A stretch of 64,000 bases of DNA from UBA877 sp034436335. Lineage in GTDB: Bacteria > Chloroflexota > Anaerolineae > Anaerolineales > Villigracilaceae. Positions 47,794 to 56,643 of this stretch are shown piece by piece. Position numbers and translations under genes: made by a program. Every line of letters starts with the position of its first letter. The stretch's first letter is position 1. Where the stretch lies: assembly GCA_034436335.1 (NCBI GenBank), contig DAOTVO010000031.1, positions 36,928 through 100,927 on the forward strand, in the 5' to 3' direction. The notes under the pieces were generated by a model. The model searched no databases, was not told the origin of the DNA, and saw only the letters and a program-made list of their open reading frames with translations.

Positions 47794-48798
47794 TCAGGTC
47801 TGAGGCGTGGTATCGTCCTTGGGCGGTTTGGGGGCAGAACGTTTTTTGGCGTTTTTGTTCGAGGCCGGTTTTTTTAGAAAGATGTCATAGCCGCAATAGG
47901 TGCAATGGATAACACCTTTTCCGGCCAAGCGCAATTCACCGCCGCACTTGGGGCAATGCCCAAAATCGCGCAGCGTTTCGGCTTCTTCGGAATAGAGAGT
48001 TTTCTCTTCCCAATGCACATAGCCGGGAAACTCCCCTTCTGCGGCCGCATCGGCAAGCCAATCTTCGACGATTTCCGGGGGAACCCTAAATTCTCCGGCT
48101 AAGTCAGCAAAAGAGACTTGACCACGCAAGGCAACAAGGGCTTTTAACTCCCTGAGTTTTCTCCGCACCACCCATGGCTCTAAATATAAACCGTATTGTG
48201 GGTAAGGCGTGCCTTTGATTTGGCCGCGTTCCAACAAAGCGATCAGCACTCGCTGCACTTCCGATTCTGATGTTTTGAGGTAGTGCGCGAGGTCTCTGTA
48301 GGTGACAACGTCATCCTGGCAACTCAGAAAATCAAGGGCGTATTCACAGCGTCCTTCGAAAATAGCGGCTTTAAGCTCGGCAGGTAGTTTGGGAAGAGCA
48401 ATAAAAAGTGGAATCAACGCAATCAAAAATCCCGGGCAAAACAAAAAGAGCACAAAAGCAAATATTGCCAGCAGACTCGCTTTATCTGGTTCAAAGATAT
48501 ACACTGCAACGCTAAAGGCGATCGACTCGACCAACATGAGAAACAAAACCACCACACCAAGCGCGAAGCGCGGGCCGGCTCGCCGTGAGACTAAGGCGGC
48601 GACGAACAAAAGAATACCGGTGAGTGGAATGAAGAACAATCCCAGCAGTTCGATGCTGACTTCCAATCCTCCGACAGGATCCAAGGTGGCCAAGATGGAA
48701 ATCAAAAGACCGGCGAGGAAGATAAAAAAAGCCAAGCCGGCAACAAACAGAGAAAAACCTTGGGGTCGAACAAATTTGAAGAAGATTTTTTTGTTCAT
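47794..48798 (-). CDS. Membrane protein with winged-helix-like segments and C-terminal zinc ribbon
   Basis: A 334-residue protein. Four hydrophobic helices cover residues about 10-135 (SLFVAGLAFFIFLAGLLIS; LLAIFAFVLFLFCPGFLIAL). A cytoplasmic part follows with helix-turn-helix-like repeats (VVTYRDLAHYLKTSESEVQRVLIALLE; QVSFADLAGEFRVPPEIVEDWL). A zinc ribbon near the C-terminus has ligands CPKCGG...CTYCG, ending in a Lys-rich tail. Such PCI/winged-helix plus ribbon membrane proteins occur in Chloroflexi with no known role. The ribbon suggests nucleic acid or protein binding at the membrane. I cannot name a function. Confidence 0.7.
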   Translation of the reverse strand: MNKKIFFKFVRPQGFSLFVAGLAFFIFLAGLLISILATLDPVGGLEVSIELLGLFFIPLTGILLFVAALVSRRAGPRFALGVVVLFLMLVESIAFSVAVYIFEPDKASLLAIFAFVLFLFCPGFLIALIPLFIALPKLPAELKAAIFEGRCEYALDFLSCQDDVVTYRDLAHYLKTSESEVQRVLIALLERGQIKGTPYPQYGLYLEPWVVRRKLRELKALVALRGQVSFADLAGEFRVPPEIVEDWLADAAAEGEFPGYVHWEEKTLYSEEAETLRDFGHCPKCGGELRLAGKGVIHCTYCGYDIFLKKPASNKNAKKRSAPKPPKDDTTPQT

Positions 48799-48838
48799 GG
48801 AATAATCACAGGACTTACATCAATATCGGATTTTACGT

Positions 48839-50128
48839 TTATTCCTCCTGTGACGACGGCAGCGTCGTCACCAGCACCTTATCGACGCGGTTGCCGTCCA
48901 TGTCCATCACCTCGAAGCGCAGGCCGCCCCACTCGAAGCGGTCGGCGGCCTTTGGGATCCGCCCCAGGTGGGTCATGATGAAGCCGCCCAGCGTTTCATA
49001 CTCTTCCTCGGCGGGCAGATGATGCAGGTTGAAAATTTCCTTGAAATCTTCGTTGGAAATCATGCCGTCCAGCAGCCAGGATCCGTCCTGACGCTGGGTA
49101 GCCTGCGGCTCGCCCCCGAATTCGCCGACGATTTCTTCGAGGATGTCGGCCAGGGTGATCAGGCCCTGCACCACGCCGAATTCGTCCACCACCAGCATCA
49201 GGTCGCGCTGGGTTTCACGGAACATTTCCAGGGCGCGCGAACCAAAGGCGGTTTCGGGGATGAAAATCGGCAGACGCGCCAGTTTCTTCAAGTCCTTGCC
49301 GCTGCGGATATTCGCCAGCAGGACATCCTTGGCCTTGACGACGCCGATGGGATGGTCGAGGCTGTCCTCGCCGACCGGGAAGCGCGAGTAGGGGCTTTCA
49401 GCCATCTTGCGGCGGATTTCCTCGGCCGTGTCGTTCACATCCAGCCAGACGATTTCGTTGCGCGGCGTCATCAGGGCGTTGACGCGCTGGTCGGAGAGCG
49501 AGAAGACGCCCTCGACCATATCTTGCTCGGTCTCCTCGAAGACGCCCGCCTGCGTGCCCTGGTCGAGTTGCACCAGGAGTTCTTCTTCGGTGACCGGCAC
49601 CTCGGTCACCTGCCGGGCGCCCAGCAGGCGCAGGATCAGGTCGGTAGATTTGCTCAACAGCCAGACAAAGGGAGTGAACAGTTTGGAGATGAACAGCATC
49701 GGCGCGGCGATGACCGAGGCTAGGCGTTCGGGATTCTGGAGGGCCAGCCGCTTGGGCACCAGTTCGCCCAGAACGATGGAGAAGTAGGACGTGACAAGGA
49801 CGCCGATCGCCACGCCGAGGGTGGTGCTGAAGGCCGCCAGCGCCGGGAGACGAGAGAGCCAGTTCATCGAGAGCCGCGCTGCCAGCGCGCCGGTGATGGC
49901 GCCGGTCAGAATGTCGGTGACGGTGATGCCGATTTGAATGGTGGAGAGAAATTGATTGGGCGCTTCGACCAGTCTGAGGGCCATCTGGGCACCGCGCTTG
50001 CCTTCATTTACACGCTGCTGCAAGCGCGCCTTGCGCGCCGCGAGCATGGCCGCCTCCGACATAGCCAAGATTCCGTTGAAAACAATCAGGAGGAAGATAA
50101 CAAGAATTTCGTTCCAGGCTGTGTCCAT
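48839..50128 (-). CDS. CNNM/CBS-domain membrane protein (hemolysin/CorC family)
   Basis: A 429-residue protein with an N-terminal CNNM membrane domain (three or four helices, MSEAAMLAARKARLQQRV; GELVPKRLALQNPE), a CBS pair (NALMTPRNEIVWLDV; IGVVKAKDVLL; LMLVVDEFGVVQGLITLADILEEIVGE) and a C-terminal CorC/HlyC domain (GMISNEDFKEIFNLHHLP). The family includes Mg/Co efflux proteins; the hemolysin label is historical. It follows selD by a phrase-repeat gap on the same strand. Confidence 0.93.
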   Translation of the reverse strand: MDTAWNEILVIFLLIVFNGILAMSEAAMLAARKARLQQRVNEGKRGAQMALRLVEAPNQFLSTIQIGITVTDILTGAITGALAARLSMNWLSRLPALAAFSTTLGVAIGVLVTSYFSIVLGELVPKRLALQNPERLASVIAAPMLFISKLFTPFVWLLSKSTDLILRLLGARQVTEVPVTEEELLVQLDQGTQAGVFEETEQDMVEGVFSLSDQRVNALMTPRNEIVWLDVNDTAEEIRRKMAESPYSRFPVGEDSLDHPIGVVKAKDVLLANIRSGKDLKKLARLPIFIPETAFGSRALEMFRETQRDLMLVVDEFGVVQGLITLADILEEIVGEFGGEPQATQRQDGSWLLDGMISNEDFKEIFNLHHLPAEEEYETLGGFIMTHLGRIPKAADRFEWGGLRFEVMDMDGNRVDKVLVTTLPSSQEE

Positions 50129-50139
50129 ACACTACTTTC

Positions 50140-50178
50140 CGGCAGACAACCGTCCACTGTCTACCGTCTACCGTCCAC
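50140..50178. repeat. GTCTACCGTC phrase between selD and the CNNM gene
   Basis: Imperfect copies ACCGTCCACTGTCTACCGTC and TACCGTCCACGGTCC. Complementary words (GACGATAG, GTGGACGG) occur at 2818-2890, so the two sites share a repeat family. Confidence 0.6.
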
Positions 50179-50185
50179 GGTCCTA

Positions 50186-51247
50186 TCAAACCACCTCAAT
50201 CCCTTCGCCTTCGACGACCTCGCCGATGATCCAGGCCGGTTGACTTATCTCCTGCGCCCGCGCCAGGAACGCGGCGGCTTCGGACCTCGGGACGGCCAGC
50301 AGCAGCCCGCCGCTGGTCTGTGCGTCAAAGAGCAGCATTTGCCGCTCTTCGGAGATGCCGTCGGCAAAGCGGACGCGCGGCCCGAAATAGAGGCGGTTGT
50401 CGGCGCTCCCGCCGGGGAAGGTCCACATCTCGGCATATTTTTGGGCGCAGGAGACGAAGGGGATGCGCGCCATCTCCAAGCGCAGACCCACACCGGAGGC
50501 CTCGGCCATTTCCAGACCGTGACCGAGCAGGCTGAAACCGGTGATGTCGGTGCCGCTGCGCAGGCCGAATTCCACCGCCAACTCGGCCGCCTTATCGTTG
50601 AGCCGTTTCATCCAGCCGACCACTTCGACCACATCTTCGGGGGCGGCTTTTTCGCGTTTGAGAGCGGTGGTGGTCACGCCGAAGCCCAAGGGTTTGGTCA
50701 GGACGAGGACATCTCCCGCCTGGGCGCCGCCTTTGGAGAGATATTTCTGCGGGTGGACAAAGCCCAGCACCACCAGGCCATATTTCGGCTCCTTATCCTG
50801 GACGGTGTGCCCGCCGGCGATGACCACCCCGGCCTCGCGGCATTTTTCGGCGCCGCCGCGCAGGATTTCGCCGTTGACTTCCGGCGGCAGGTCGGGCGGC
50901 AGGGCGGCCACGTTGAGGGCCAGGAAGGGCCGCCCGCCCATGGCATACACGTCCGAGAGGCTGTTGGCGGCGGCAATCGCGCCGTAGTCGTAGGGATCAT
51001 CCACCACCGGGGTGAAGAAGTCGGTGGTGATGACGAGGGCGCGCGTCGAATCCAGCCTCCAGACGGCAGCGTCGTCGGCGCCGCCGAGGCCGACCAGGAG
51101 GTCCGGGAACGAATCGGCCTCAAAGAGGGAATGAACCGGGCGCAGCACCTGCGCCAGCGTCTCCGCGTTGAGTTTCGACGCTCAACCGGCGCAACTGGAG
51201 AGGCTGGTCAGGCGGATCTGGCGTCCGCTGGGGTGAACTTCGGACAT
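50186..51247 (-). CDS. selD: Selenide, water dikinase SelD with in-frame UGA (selenocysteine)
   Basis: Makes selenophosphate from selenide and ATP. The 353-residue product starts at ATG 51247 and reads through TGA at codon 22 (51184-51182): LTSLSSCAG-U-ASKL. That is the catalytic Cys/Sec site of SelD followed by the essential Lys25, so the UGA is almost certainly selenocysteine. The rest matches the family: ALVITTDFFTPVVDD, NSLSDVYAMGGRP, VIAGGHTVQDKEPKYGLVV and GTDITGFSLLGHG. Annotation from the first downstream start would lose the active site. The ATG overlaps the SPFH stop region (1 nt between), with no strong Shine-Dalgarno, so translation is probably coupled. Confidence 0.93.
51156..51184 (-). 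other. Candidate bacterial SECIS stem-loop of selD
   Basis: Directly after and including the last base of the UGA, AGCGTC and GACGCT (51182-51177, 51161-51156) can pair with a 15-nt apical region. Position and size fit bacterial SECIS elements; the loop guanines needed for SelB binding could not be checked. Confidence 0.55.
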
Positions 51248-51248
51248 A

Positions 51249-52259
51249 TCAGGGCGCAATCAACTCCGGCGGGAGGATGAATTGAGAACCGTTGGGCATC
51301 AGGATGACTTTGACGCTCGGGGCCAATTTGGTAATGTACTGGTATTGGAGCAGTTCCGGATGATCGGCAAGGACAGCCGCGATCAGCCGGAGGGCTTCGG
51401 CTTCGGCCTCGGCCTCGATGATGCGCGCTTCGGCCGCGCCTTTGGCCTGGATGACGGCTGCATCAGCCTGACCCTGGGCGATCTGGCGCGCCTGCTCGGC
51501 TTCCTGTTTCTTCTGCTCGACAACGAACTGTGCCTGAAGCGCCTGTTGTTCGGCAATTTGTTTCTGTTCGATCGAATTCGCATATTCCGGCGTGAAGGTG
51601 ATGTTGCGTAACACGAAGTCAACCAGAATGATGCCGTTTTCATCGAGTTTTTGACGCAGAGTTTCGGTAATTTCACCAAGCAATTCAAAACGCTTCGTCG
51701 AAACGACCTGCTCGACGCTGTACTGCGAGACCGCGTTGCGGATGATGCCGCGCACCTGAGGGCGGACGAGTTCTTCGGTATAGCGGTCCTGCCAGGCGAT
51801 GTGGACGTCAATCACACGCGTGGGGTCAATCGAGTAGATGACCGAGGCGTCCACGAAGATTTCCTGCCCGTCCGAGGTGCGGGCGGCCACCGAGTCGTCG
51901 CCGTAGAGTTGTCCCTCATCGGCCGCTATGGACATGGTATACGTCTGGCGAGCAATCGAATAACGCCGCACCGACTCGCCGGGGATAATCCAGTGCAGGC
52001 CCGAGTCCAGGACGGTCAAGCGGTAGCCTTGAGCGACATACGGGGAGATGACAATGCCGCGTTCCTGGGGCTGCAGAAAGACCAGACCTGCGCCGAGAAT
52101 GGTGAGCAGGACAGAAACACCAAGCATGGCAATCACCAGCGCGCCGCCACGCTTGATAGGGCGCTGGCGGCTGGCATTGACTCCCGCCAGGATAATCAGA
52201 CCAATGGTTACCAGCCAGGCAAGTGTGGCCGCGCCCTTAACGACATCTTCCAAGTTCAT
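51249..52259 (-). CDS. SPFH/prohibitin-like membrane protein
   Basis: A 336-residue protein with two N-terminal helices (TLAWLVTIGLIILAGVN; GGALVIAMLGVSVLLTILGAGLVF), an SPFH/band 7 domain (GIVISPYVAQGYRLTVLDSGLHWIIPGE; DPTRVIDVHIAW) and a long coiled coil (about 230-295, EQKQIAEQQALQAQFVVEQK). Prohibitin-like proteins form ring or cage assemblies at the membrane. Its stop is 1 nt from the selD start, so selD is likely translated from the same message, though no functional link is evident. Confidence 0.88.
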   Translation of the reverse strand: MNLEDVVKGAATLAWLVTIGLIILAGVNASRQRPIKRGGALVIAMLGVSVLLTILGAGLVFLQPQERGIVISPYVAQGYRLTVLDSGLHWIIPGESVRRYSIARQTYTMSIAADEGQLYGDDSVAARTSDGQEIFVDASVIYSIDPTRVIDVHIAWQDRYTEELVRPQVRGIIRNAVSQYSVEQVVSTKRFELLGEITETLRQKLDENGIILVDFVLRNITFTPEYANSIEQKQIAEQQALQAQFVVEQKKQEAEQARQIAQGQADAAVIQAKGAAEARIIEAEAEAEALRLIAAVLADHPELLQYQYITKLAPSVKVILMPNGSQFILPPELIAP

Positions 52260-52304
52260 AACAACCTCCTGTAAAAAAGTAACTCCTGAGCCAGATTATA
52301 CCGG

Positions 52305-52335
52305 AAATAAAAAAAAAGGCGGAAAGCACTCCGCC
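52305..52335 (-). terminator. Strong terminator after the secreted repeat protein gene
   Basis: GGCGGA / TCCGCC (52318-52323, 52330-52335) with a 6-nt loop, followed on the minus strand by nine T and ATTT. It ends the gene at 52354 and precedes the SPFH gene. Confidence 0.92.
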
Positions 52336-52353
52336 CGTGACCCAATAGGCTGT

Positions 52354-53319
52354 TTAACGCCAGATACGAAACGAGGTTGATGTGCTCGCTTCCACTCCTT
52401 GATAAGTAACGCGGACATCCACCTGAATCAAACTGCCGGGCTTCTGGTTGGAAAATTGAATGTCGGAGAGAATGGCTATGCCGCTCGCGTTGGTGGTAAA
52501 GGGATAACTCAAATCCTGTCCGCCAGTGAGATGGACAATGACCGTGCCTGTCGCCCCGTTGACCGGCTTGAGCGCCTGGTCCAGAACTACCACATAGACT
52601 TTTTGCGAGTCGCTGGGCAAGGTAACGGCCCTCCAGACGAAGGCGGTCACTTTGATAGAGGTCACCGAGACGCCCGAACGGGGAATGTTGCTGGAAGGAA
52701 GAACGGCATTCAGCAAGGCGGGGTCTTCCACAAGGTTGAAGTACAACCGCCCCACATCGGCAAGGCGGACGGTGTTCCCCGCGCCCCGTTCTGGATAATA
52801 TTCGAAGCGCGCTTTCTCGAAATATTGGATGATGCGCCCGTCCTGTTGAAATTCAAATGCCGAGATGGGATTGCCAAAACGCTCCATCCCCCCATGCTGG
52901 TCATAGAATTTCAAAAAATCATAGCAAACGCCAAAACCATTGGGAAAAACTCGGCAGGCTCCCGGCGTAGTCAGGTTTACCGAGGGCAGCCCCGGCTTGT
53001 AGAGTAAGGTCCCCAGCGCCGTAGTCTGCACGCGCTGGCCGGCCGGTTTGGACGGGTCGAGTTCGAAACGCGCCCGCTCGAAGTATTGAATGGTCTTGCC
53101 CGATCCATCTGAGACCGTGAACTGCTCGGTAATCGGCGCGCCAAACACCAGCGCTGCGTCAGAAACGCTCTGATAGAAAGCCCAAAACTCTCCAATGACG
53201 TTGTGACCGGTCTGTGGAAAATACTGGCCGCCTTGCTGCTGCGCCGCTACAGGCGCGGCAAAAGGAACGAGCAGGCTCAGAAGAATCAGAAGTCCACAGG
53301 TTCGACCAACGAGATTCAC
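52354..53319 (-). CDS. Secreted protein with two QYFE-x-ARFE repeats
   Basis: About 321 residues. GTG at 53319 is the preferred start (VNLVGRTCGLLILLSLLVPFAAP signal peptide with AVAAQ cleavage region). The mature part has two copies of a roughly 90-residue module: GEFWAFYQSVSDAALVFGAP...IQYFERARFELDP and YDFLKFYDQHGGMERFGNP...IQYFEKARFEYYP. A beta-sandwich-like C-terminal domain follows (VIVHLTGGQDLSYPFTTNASG). The module is reminiscent of LGFP-like repeats of Chloroflexi cell-surface proteins. A consensus-like promoter puts the message start next to the GTG, so it is probably leaderless. Role: cell-wall or surface binding, by inference. Confidence 0.75.
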   Translation of the reverse strand: MNLVGRTCGLLILLSLLVPFAAPVAAQQQGGQYFPQTGHNVIGEFWAFYQSVSDAALVFGAPITEQFTVSDGSGKTIQYFERARFELDPSKPAGQRVQTTALGTLLYKPGLPSVNLTTPGACRVFPNGFGVCYDFLKFYDQHGGMERFGNPISAFEFQQDGRIIQYFEKARFEYYPERGAGNTVRLADVGRLYFNLVEDPALLNAVLPSSNIPRSGVSVTSIKVTAFVWRAVTLPSDSQKVYVVVLDQALKPVNGATGTVIVHLTGGQDLSYPFTTNASGIAILSDIQFSNQKPGSLIQVDVRVTYQGVEASTSTSFRIWR

Positions 53320-53325
53320 AAGTTT

Positions 53326-53354
53326 ATTATACTCTGGCAAAAAAGCGAAAACAA
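53326..53354 (-). promoter_or_regulatory. Promoter of the secreted repeat protein, leaderless arrangement
   Basis: On the minus strand TTGTTT (53354-53349), 17-nt spacer, TATAAT (53331-53326). The GTG start is only 6 nt past the -10, so transcription would begin at the start codon. Confidence 0.7.
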
Positions 53355-53376
53355 TATTCTTTTGTTGCTAAAACCG

Positions 53377-54495
53377 TTAAACAACCCCGAAAGATTTCAA
53401 TCTTTCCACAATGCGAACGGCCGCGCGGCCATCCCCAAAGGGATTGACGGCTTTTGCCATCGCCGCGTACGCCGAGGTGTCATCCAGAAGGCGGTTCGCC
53501 TCGCCGACAATGCGGCCGGTATCTGTTCCAACGAGTTTCAATACCCCTGCCTCCACCCCCTCCGGCCGTTCGGTCACTTCACGCAGCACCAGCACGGGGA
53601 TGCCAAACGCCGGCGCCTCCTCCTGGATACCGCCCGAATCGGTCAGCACAAGGGCCGCGCGTTTCATCAGGTGCACAAGCGGCAAGTAATCGAGCGGCGG
53701 CAGAAGCGTCACATGCGGAACACCGCCCAGGATGCGCCTGACCGGTTCCTGAACATTCGGGTTGAGATGCACGGGGTAGACGATTTCCACGTCGCCGCGG
53801 CCGGCAAGTTCCTTCAACGCAACGCAGATATCTTCCAGCGGCCGGCCGAAATTTTCCCGCCGGTGAGCCGTAACAAGGAGCAAACGCTGTCCGCCGGGTT
53901 CGATTTTCAAATCTTCCAGCAAGTCTGCGGCTTCCCTCGGAGCAGGCTGGTCGGCGACCACATGCAGGGCATCAATGACCGGGTTGCCGGTGACGGCGAT
54001 GGCCGAATCGGGAACTCCCTCCGCCAGCAGATTGCGCCGCGCCCTCTCGGTAGGGGCAAAGTGCAGGTCGGCGGTCACACCTGCCACGCGGCGGTTGATT
54101 TCCTCGGGAAAGGGCTGCCACTTGTCATGCGTGCGCAGACCGGCTTCCACGTGCCCTACCCGAATACGCCGGTAGTAGGCCAACAGTGCCGTGATAGCCA
54201 CCGTGGTGGTATCGCCCTGCACCAACACCCAATCCGGCGCGAACTCGGCCAGGACGGGGTCGAGGTCGCGAAAAATGCGGGCGCTGAGTTCGGCCAGCGA
54301 TTGGTTTTCGCGCATCAGGTCCAGGTCATAGTCAGGGGTAATCTCGAACAGGCCCAAAACCTGGTCGAGCATCTGCCGGTGCTGGGCAGTGACGCAAACG
54401 CCGGATTCAATGCCCGGCGTGCGCGCCAGGGCATGGACGACGGGGGCCATTTTGACGGCTTCGGGACGGGTGCCAAAAACAGAAAGAACGCGCAT
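53377..54495 (-). CDS. wecB: UDP-N-acetylglucosamine 2-epimerase (non-hydrolysing)
   Basis: A 372-residue cytoplasmic enzyme that interconverts UDP-GlcNAc and UDP-ManNAc. Marks: MRVLSVFGTRPEAVKMAP, VQGDTTTVAITALLAYY, HVEAGLRTHDKWQPFPEEINR and LVTAHRRENFG, with SGGIQEEAPAFGIPVLVLREVTERPEG near the end. The ATG at 54495 gives the exact family N-terminus. It lies 23 nt after the dehydrogenase gene; the pair makes UDP-ManNAcA for a surface polysaccharide. Confidence 0.96.
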   Translation of the reverse strand: MRVLSVFGTRPEAVKMAPVVHALARTPGIESGVCVTAQHRQMLDQVLGLFEITPDYDLDLMRENQSLAELSARIFRDLDPVLAEFAPDWVLVQGDTTTVAITALLAYYRRIRVGHVEAGLRTHDKWQPFPEEINRRVAGVTADLHFAPTERARRNLLAEGVPDSAIAVTGNPVIDALHVVADQPAPREAADLLEDLKIEPGGQRLLLVTAHRRENFGRPLEDICVALKELAGRGDVEIVYPVHLNPNVQEPVRRILGGVPHVTLLPPLDYLPLVHLMKRAALVLTDSGGIQEEAPAFGIPVLVLREVTERPEGVEAGVLKLVGTDTGRIVGEANRLLDDTSAYAAMAKAVNPFGDGRAAVRIVERLKSFGVV

Positions 54496-54518
54496 AGACA
54501 ATCACCAGTGTTCAACGG

Positions 54519-55829
54519 TTAGTGCGTTGAACCCACACCGAGGGTGAAAATGCGGAAACCGGCGGCCTGCCAGGCTTCGCGGTTGAGGATGCCGCGCATA
54601 TCCACAATGGTGCGGGCGGGGGTCTGACCGGCGGCCTGCCGCGCCTCCAGCCGTTTGAATTCCGTGTGGCCGACGAGGAGCACAATCACATCCGCGTCAC
54701 GCCAGGCTTCTTCCAGGGTAGGAACGGTCTCAAAGCCGTCGAATCGGGCGGCAGGTTTGTTTGGCTCGAAGGCTTTCACCTGCGCCCCTTCCCGCTGGAG
54801 CATGGACGCCAGTTCAACCGCCGGACTTTCGCGCAAATCGTCCACGTCTTCTTTGAACGAAAGCCCCAGGGCGGCGATTTTCTTGCCCTGCAAGTTGCCG
54901 GCCGCACGGCGGACGAGTTCGAGGGCAAAATGCGGCTGGTCATCGTTGACCTGCCGGGCCTGGTGGATGAGCGATGCCAGGTCGGGAGCGGTTTCGACAA
55001 AGAACCAGGGGTCCACGCTGATGCAGTGACCGCCCACCCCCGGCCCCGGACGCAATATTTTGACACGCGGATGCAAATTGGCGATAGAGATTGCTTCCCA
55101 AATATTGACACCGAAACGGTCAGCGAGACGGGCAAATTCATTGGCAATGGCAATGTTGACATCACGATAGGTATTCTCCATCAACTTGACCATCTCCGCA
55201 GTGGTCGCGTCGGTGGTGACAATTTCGCCTTTGACAAAGATAGAGTACAGGTCCCGGCCCGCCTGTGCGCTTTCGGGGGTAACCCCGCCGATCACGCGGG
55301 CATTTTCGATTAACTCACGCAGAATTTGCCCCGGCAGGACGCGTTCGGGCGAGTAGGCCAGGAAGAAATCTTCGCCTGCTTTCAGGCCGGATTTCTCCAG
55401 GATGGGTGCAACCAGGTCAACTGTGGTGCGCGGCGGTGATGTGGATTCAAGCACCACCAGATTGCCCCGGCGCAGCCAGGGAGTGATTGCTTCCGTGGCC
55501 GAGGTGACGGCGCGCATATCGGCCAATTTATATTTGCGGCCGTTATATTCGCCGAATTTATCCTCGTAAAACGGCGTTGGAACAGCGACGATGAAGGCAT
55601 CGGCTTCTTCGGGCTTTGTGCTGACGCGCAGGTTTCCAGACTTGACTGCCGCCTCGACAGCAGTACGCAGCCCCGGCTCCTGAATGTGCAGTTCACCGCG
55701 CTGCAAGGTTTCGATGATTTGGGGGTTGACATCCACGCCCAAGACCTGAACGCCATTGACAGCAAACATGGCCGCCGTAGGCAAACCGATGTAGCCAAGC
55801 CCCATGATACAGATTTTATTGAATTTCAC
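54519..55829 (-). CDS. wecC: UDP-N-acetyl-D-mannosamine dehydrogenase (nucleotide-sugar dehydrogenase)
   Basis: A 436-residue NAD enzyme that oxidises C6 of UDP-ManNAc to the acid. NAD motif ICIMGLGYIGLPTAAMFA at the N-terminus, central dimer helix, catalytic Cys in GPGVGGHCISVDPWF, and C-terminal DVDDLRESPAVELASMLQ. GTG at 55829 is the start, with GGAG upstream and the Rossmann motif at once; the longer frame has none. Pairing with wecB supports WecC over UDP-glucose dehydrogenase. Confidence 0.93.
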   Translation of the reverse strand: MKFNKICIMGLGYIGLPTAAMFAVNGVQVLGVDVNPQIIETLQRGELHIQEPGLRTAVEAAVKSGNLRVSTKPEEADAFIVAVPTPFYEDKFGEYNGRKYKLADMRAVTSATEAITPWLRRGNLVVLESTSPPRTTVDLVAPILEKSGLKAGEDFFLAYSPERVLPGQILRELIENARVIGGVTPESAQAGRDLYSIFVKGEIVTTDATTAEMVKLMENTYRDVNIAIANEFARLADRFGVNIWEAISIANLHPRVKILRPGPGVGGHCISVDPWFFVETAPDLASLIHQARQVNDDQPHFALELVRRAAGNLQGKKIAALGLSFKEDVDDLRESPAVELASMLQREGAQVKAFEPNKPAARFDGFETVPTLEEAWRDADVIVLLVGHTEFKRLEARQAAGQTPARTIVDMRGILNREAWQAAGFRIFTLGVGSTH

Positions 55830-56017
55830 AGTGACTCCAGATTTTCTCGGCCGTAGCGCCGAAGATTTCGAGTTAGTTTTTTGGAAAGAAAAGCCAAGAT
55901 TTAATTCTACCCCAAAGGCCGATTTGCGTAAAACCGGCAAGAGACTGTTGCGTAAATAGAAGCAAAGAGAGCGAAGATTGTTGTATAATCATCCTGGTTA
56001 CCTGGAAAGGATTTGAC

Positions 56018-56611
56018 ATGGAATTTCTCTTAAATCCAAATATAGCCTATGTGATGCTGGTAGTCGGCTTTCTGCTGACTATGCTGGCAATCGTGACTCC
56101 GGGGACCGGAATGCTGGAAGTGGGGGCGTTCTTCTGCCTTGCCCTAACCGCCTATGCTGCTTATCAAGTTGGGTTCAATCCCTGGGCGCTCATTGTATTG
56201 ATGCTCAGCCTGGCGCCTTTCGTCTATGCTATCCGCAAACCGGGGCGCAAGGTGTGGCTGGCAATCAGTCTGGCGGCCATGCTTATCAGTTCTCTCTATC
56301 TGTTCAATGTCGAAGGGTGGCTGCCACAGGTTAATCCCATCCTGGCGCTCATTGTCTCGGCGTTGACAGGGGGCTTCATCTGGCTGACGGTCAGCAAAAC
56401 CGTCAAGGCGCATGCGGCACGCCCGGCCCATGACCTAGACAGGCTGCTCGGTCAGACAGGCGAGGCCAAAACGGAGGTCCATGAAACCGGCTCGGTGCAG
56501 GTGGCCGGGGAATTGTGGACCGCCCGCAGTGAAATAGTAATCCCGGCGGGCGCGCCCGTCCGTGTTATAGGACGCGAAGGCTTCGTCCTGATTATCGAAA
56601 AAGCCGAATAA
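56018..56611 (+). CDS. NfeD-like membrane protein
   Basis: A 197-residue protein with about four helices (YVMLVVGFLLTMLAIVTPGTGMLEVG; ALIVLMLSLAPFVYAI) and a C-terminal OB-fold (LLGQTGEAKTEVHETGSVQVAGELWTARS). This is the short NfeD form that partners with SPFH/slipin proteins and caps their assemblies. AAAGGA is 9 nt before the ATG and a TATAAT box is at 55984. The SPFH partner is 32 nt downstream. Confidence 0.92.
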   Translation: MEFLLNPNIAYVMLVVGFLLTMLAIVTPGTGMLEVGAFFCLALTAYAAYQVGFNPWALIVLMLSLAPFVYAIRKPGRKVWLAISLAAMLISSLYLFNVEGWLPQVNPILALIVSALTGGFIWLTVSKTVKAHAARPAHDLDRLLGQTGEAKTEVHETGSVQVAGELWTARSEIVIPAGAPVRVIGREGFVLIIEKAE

Positions 56612-56643
56612 ATTTCACCCACCTTATTTAGGAGGAAAATCGT

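Noticed and set aside
50186..51148. SelD starting at the first ordinary start after the UGA
   Set aside because: That version lacks the catalytic residue and Lys25; upstream sequence matches SelD in frame through the TGA.
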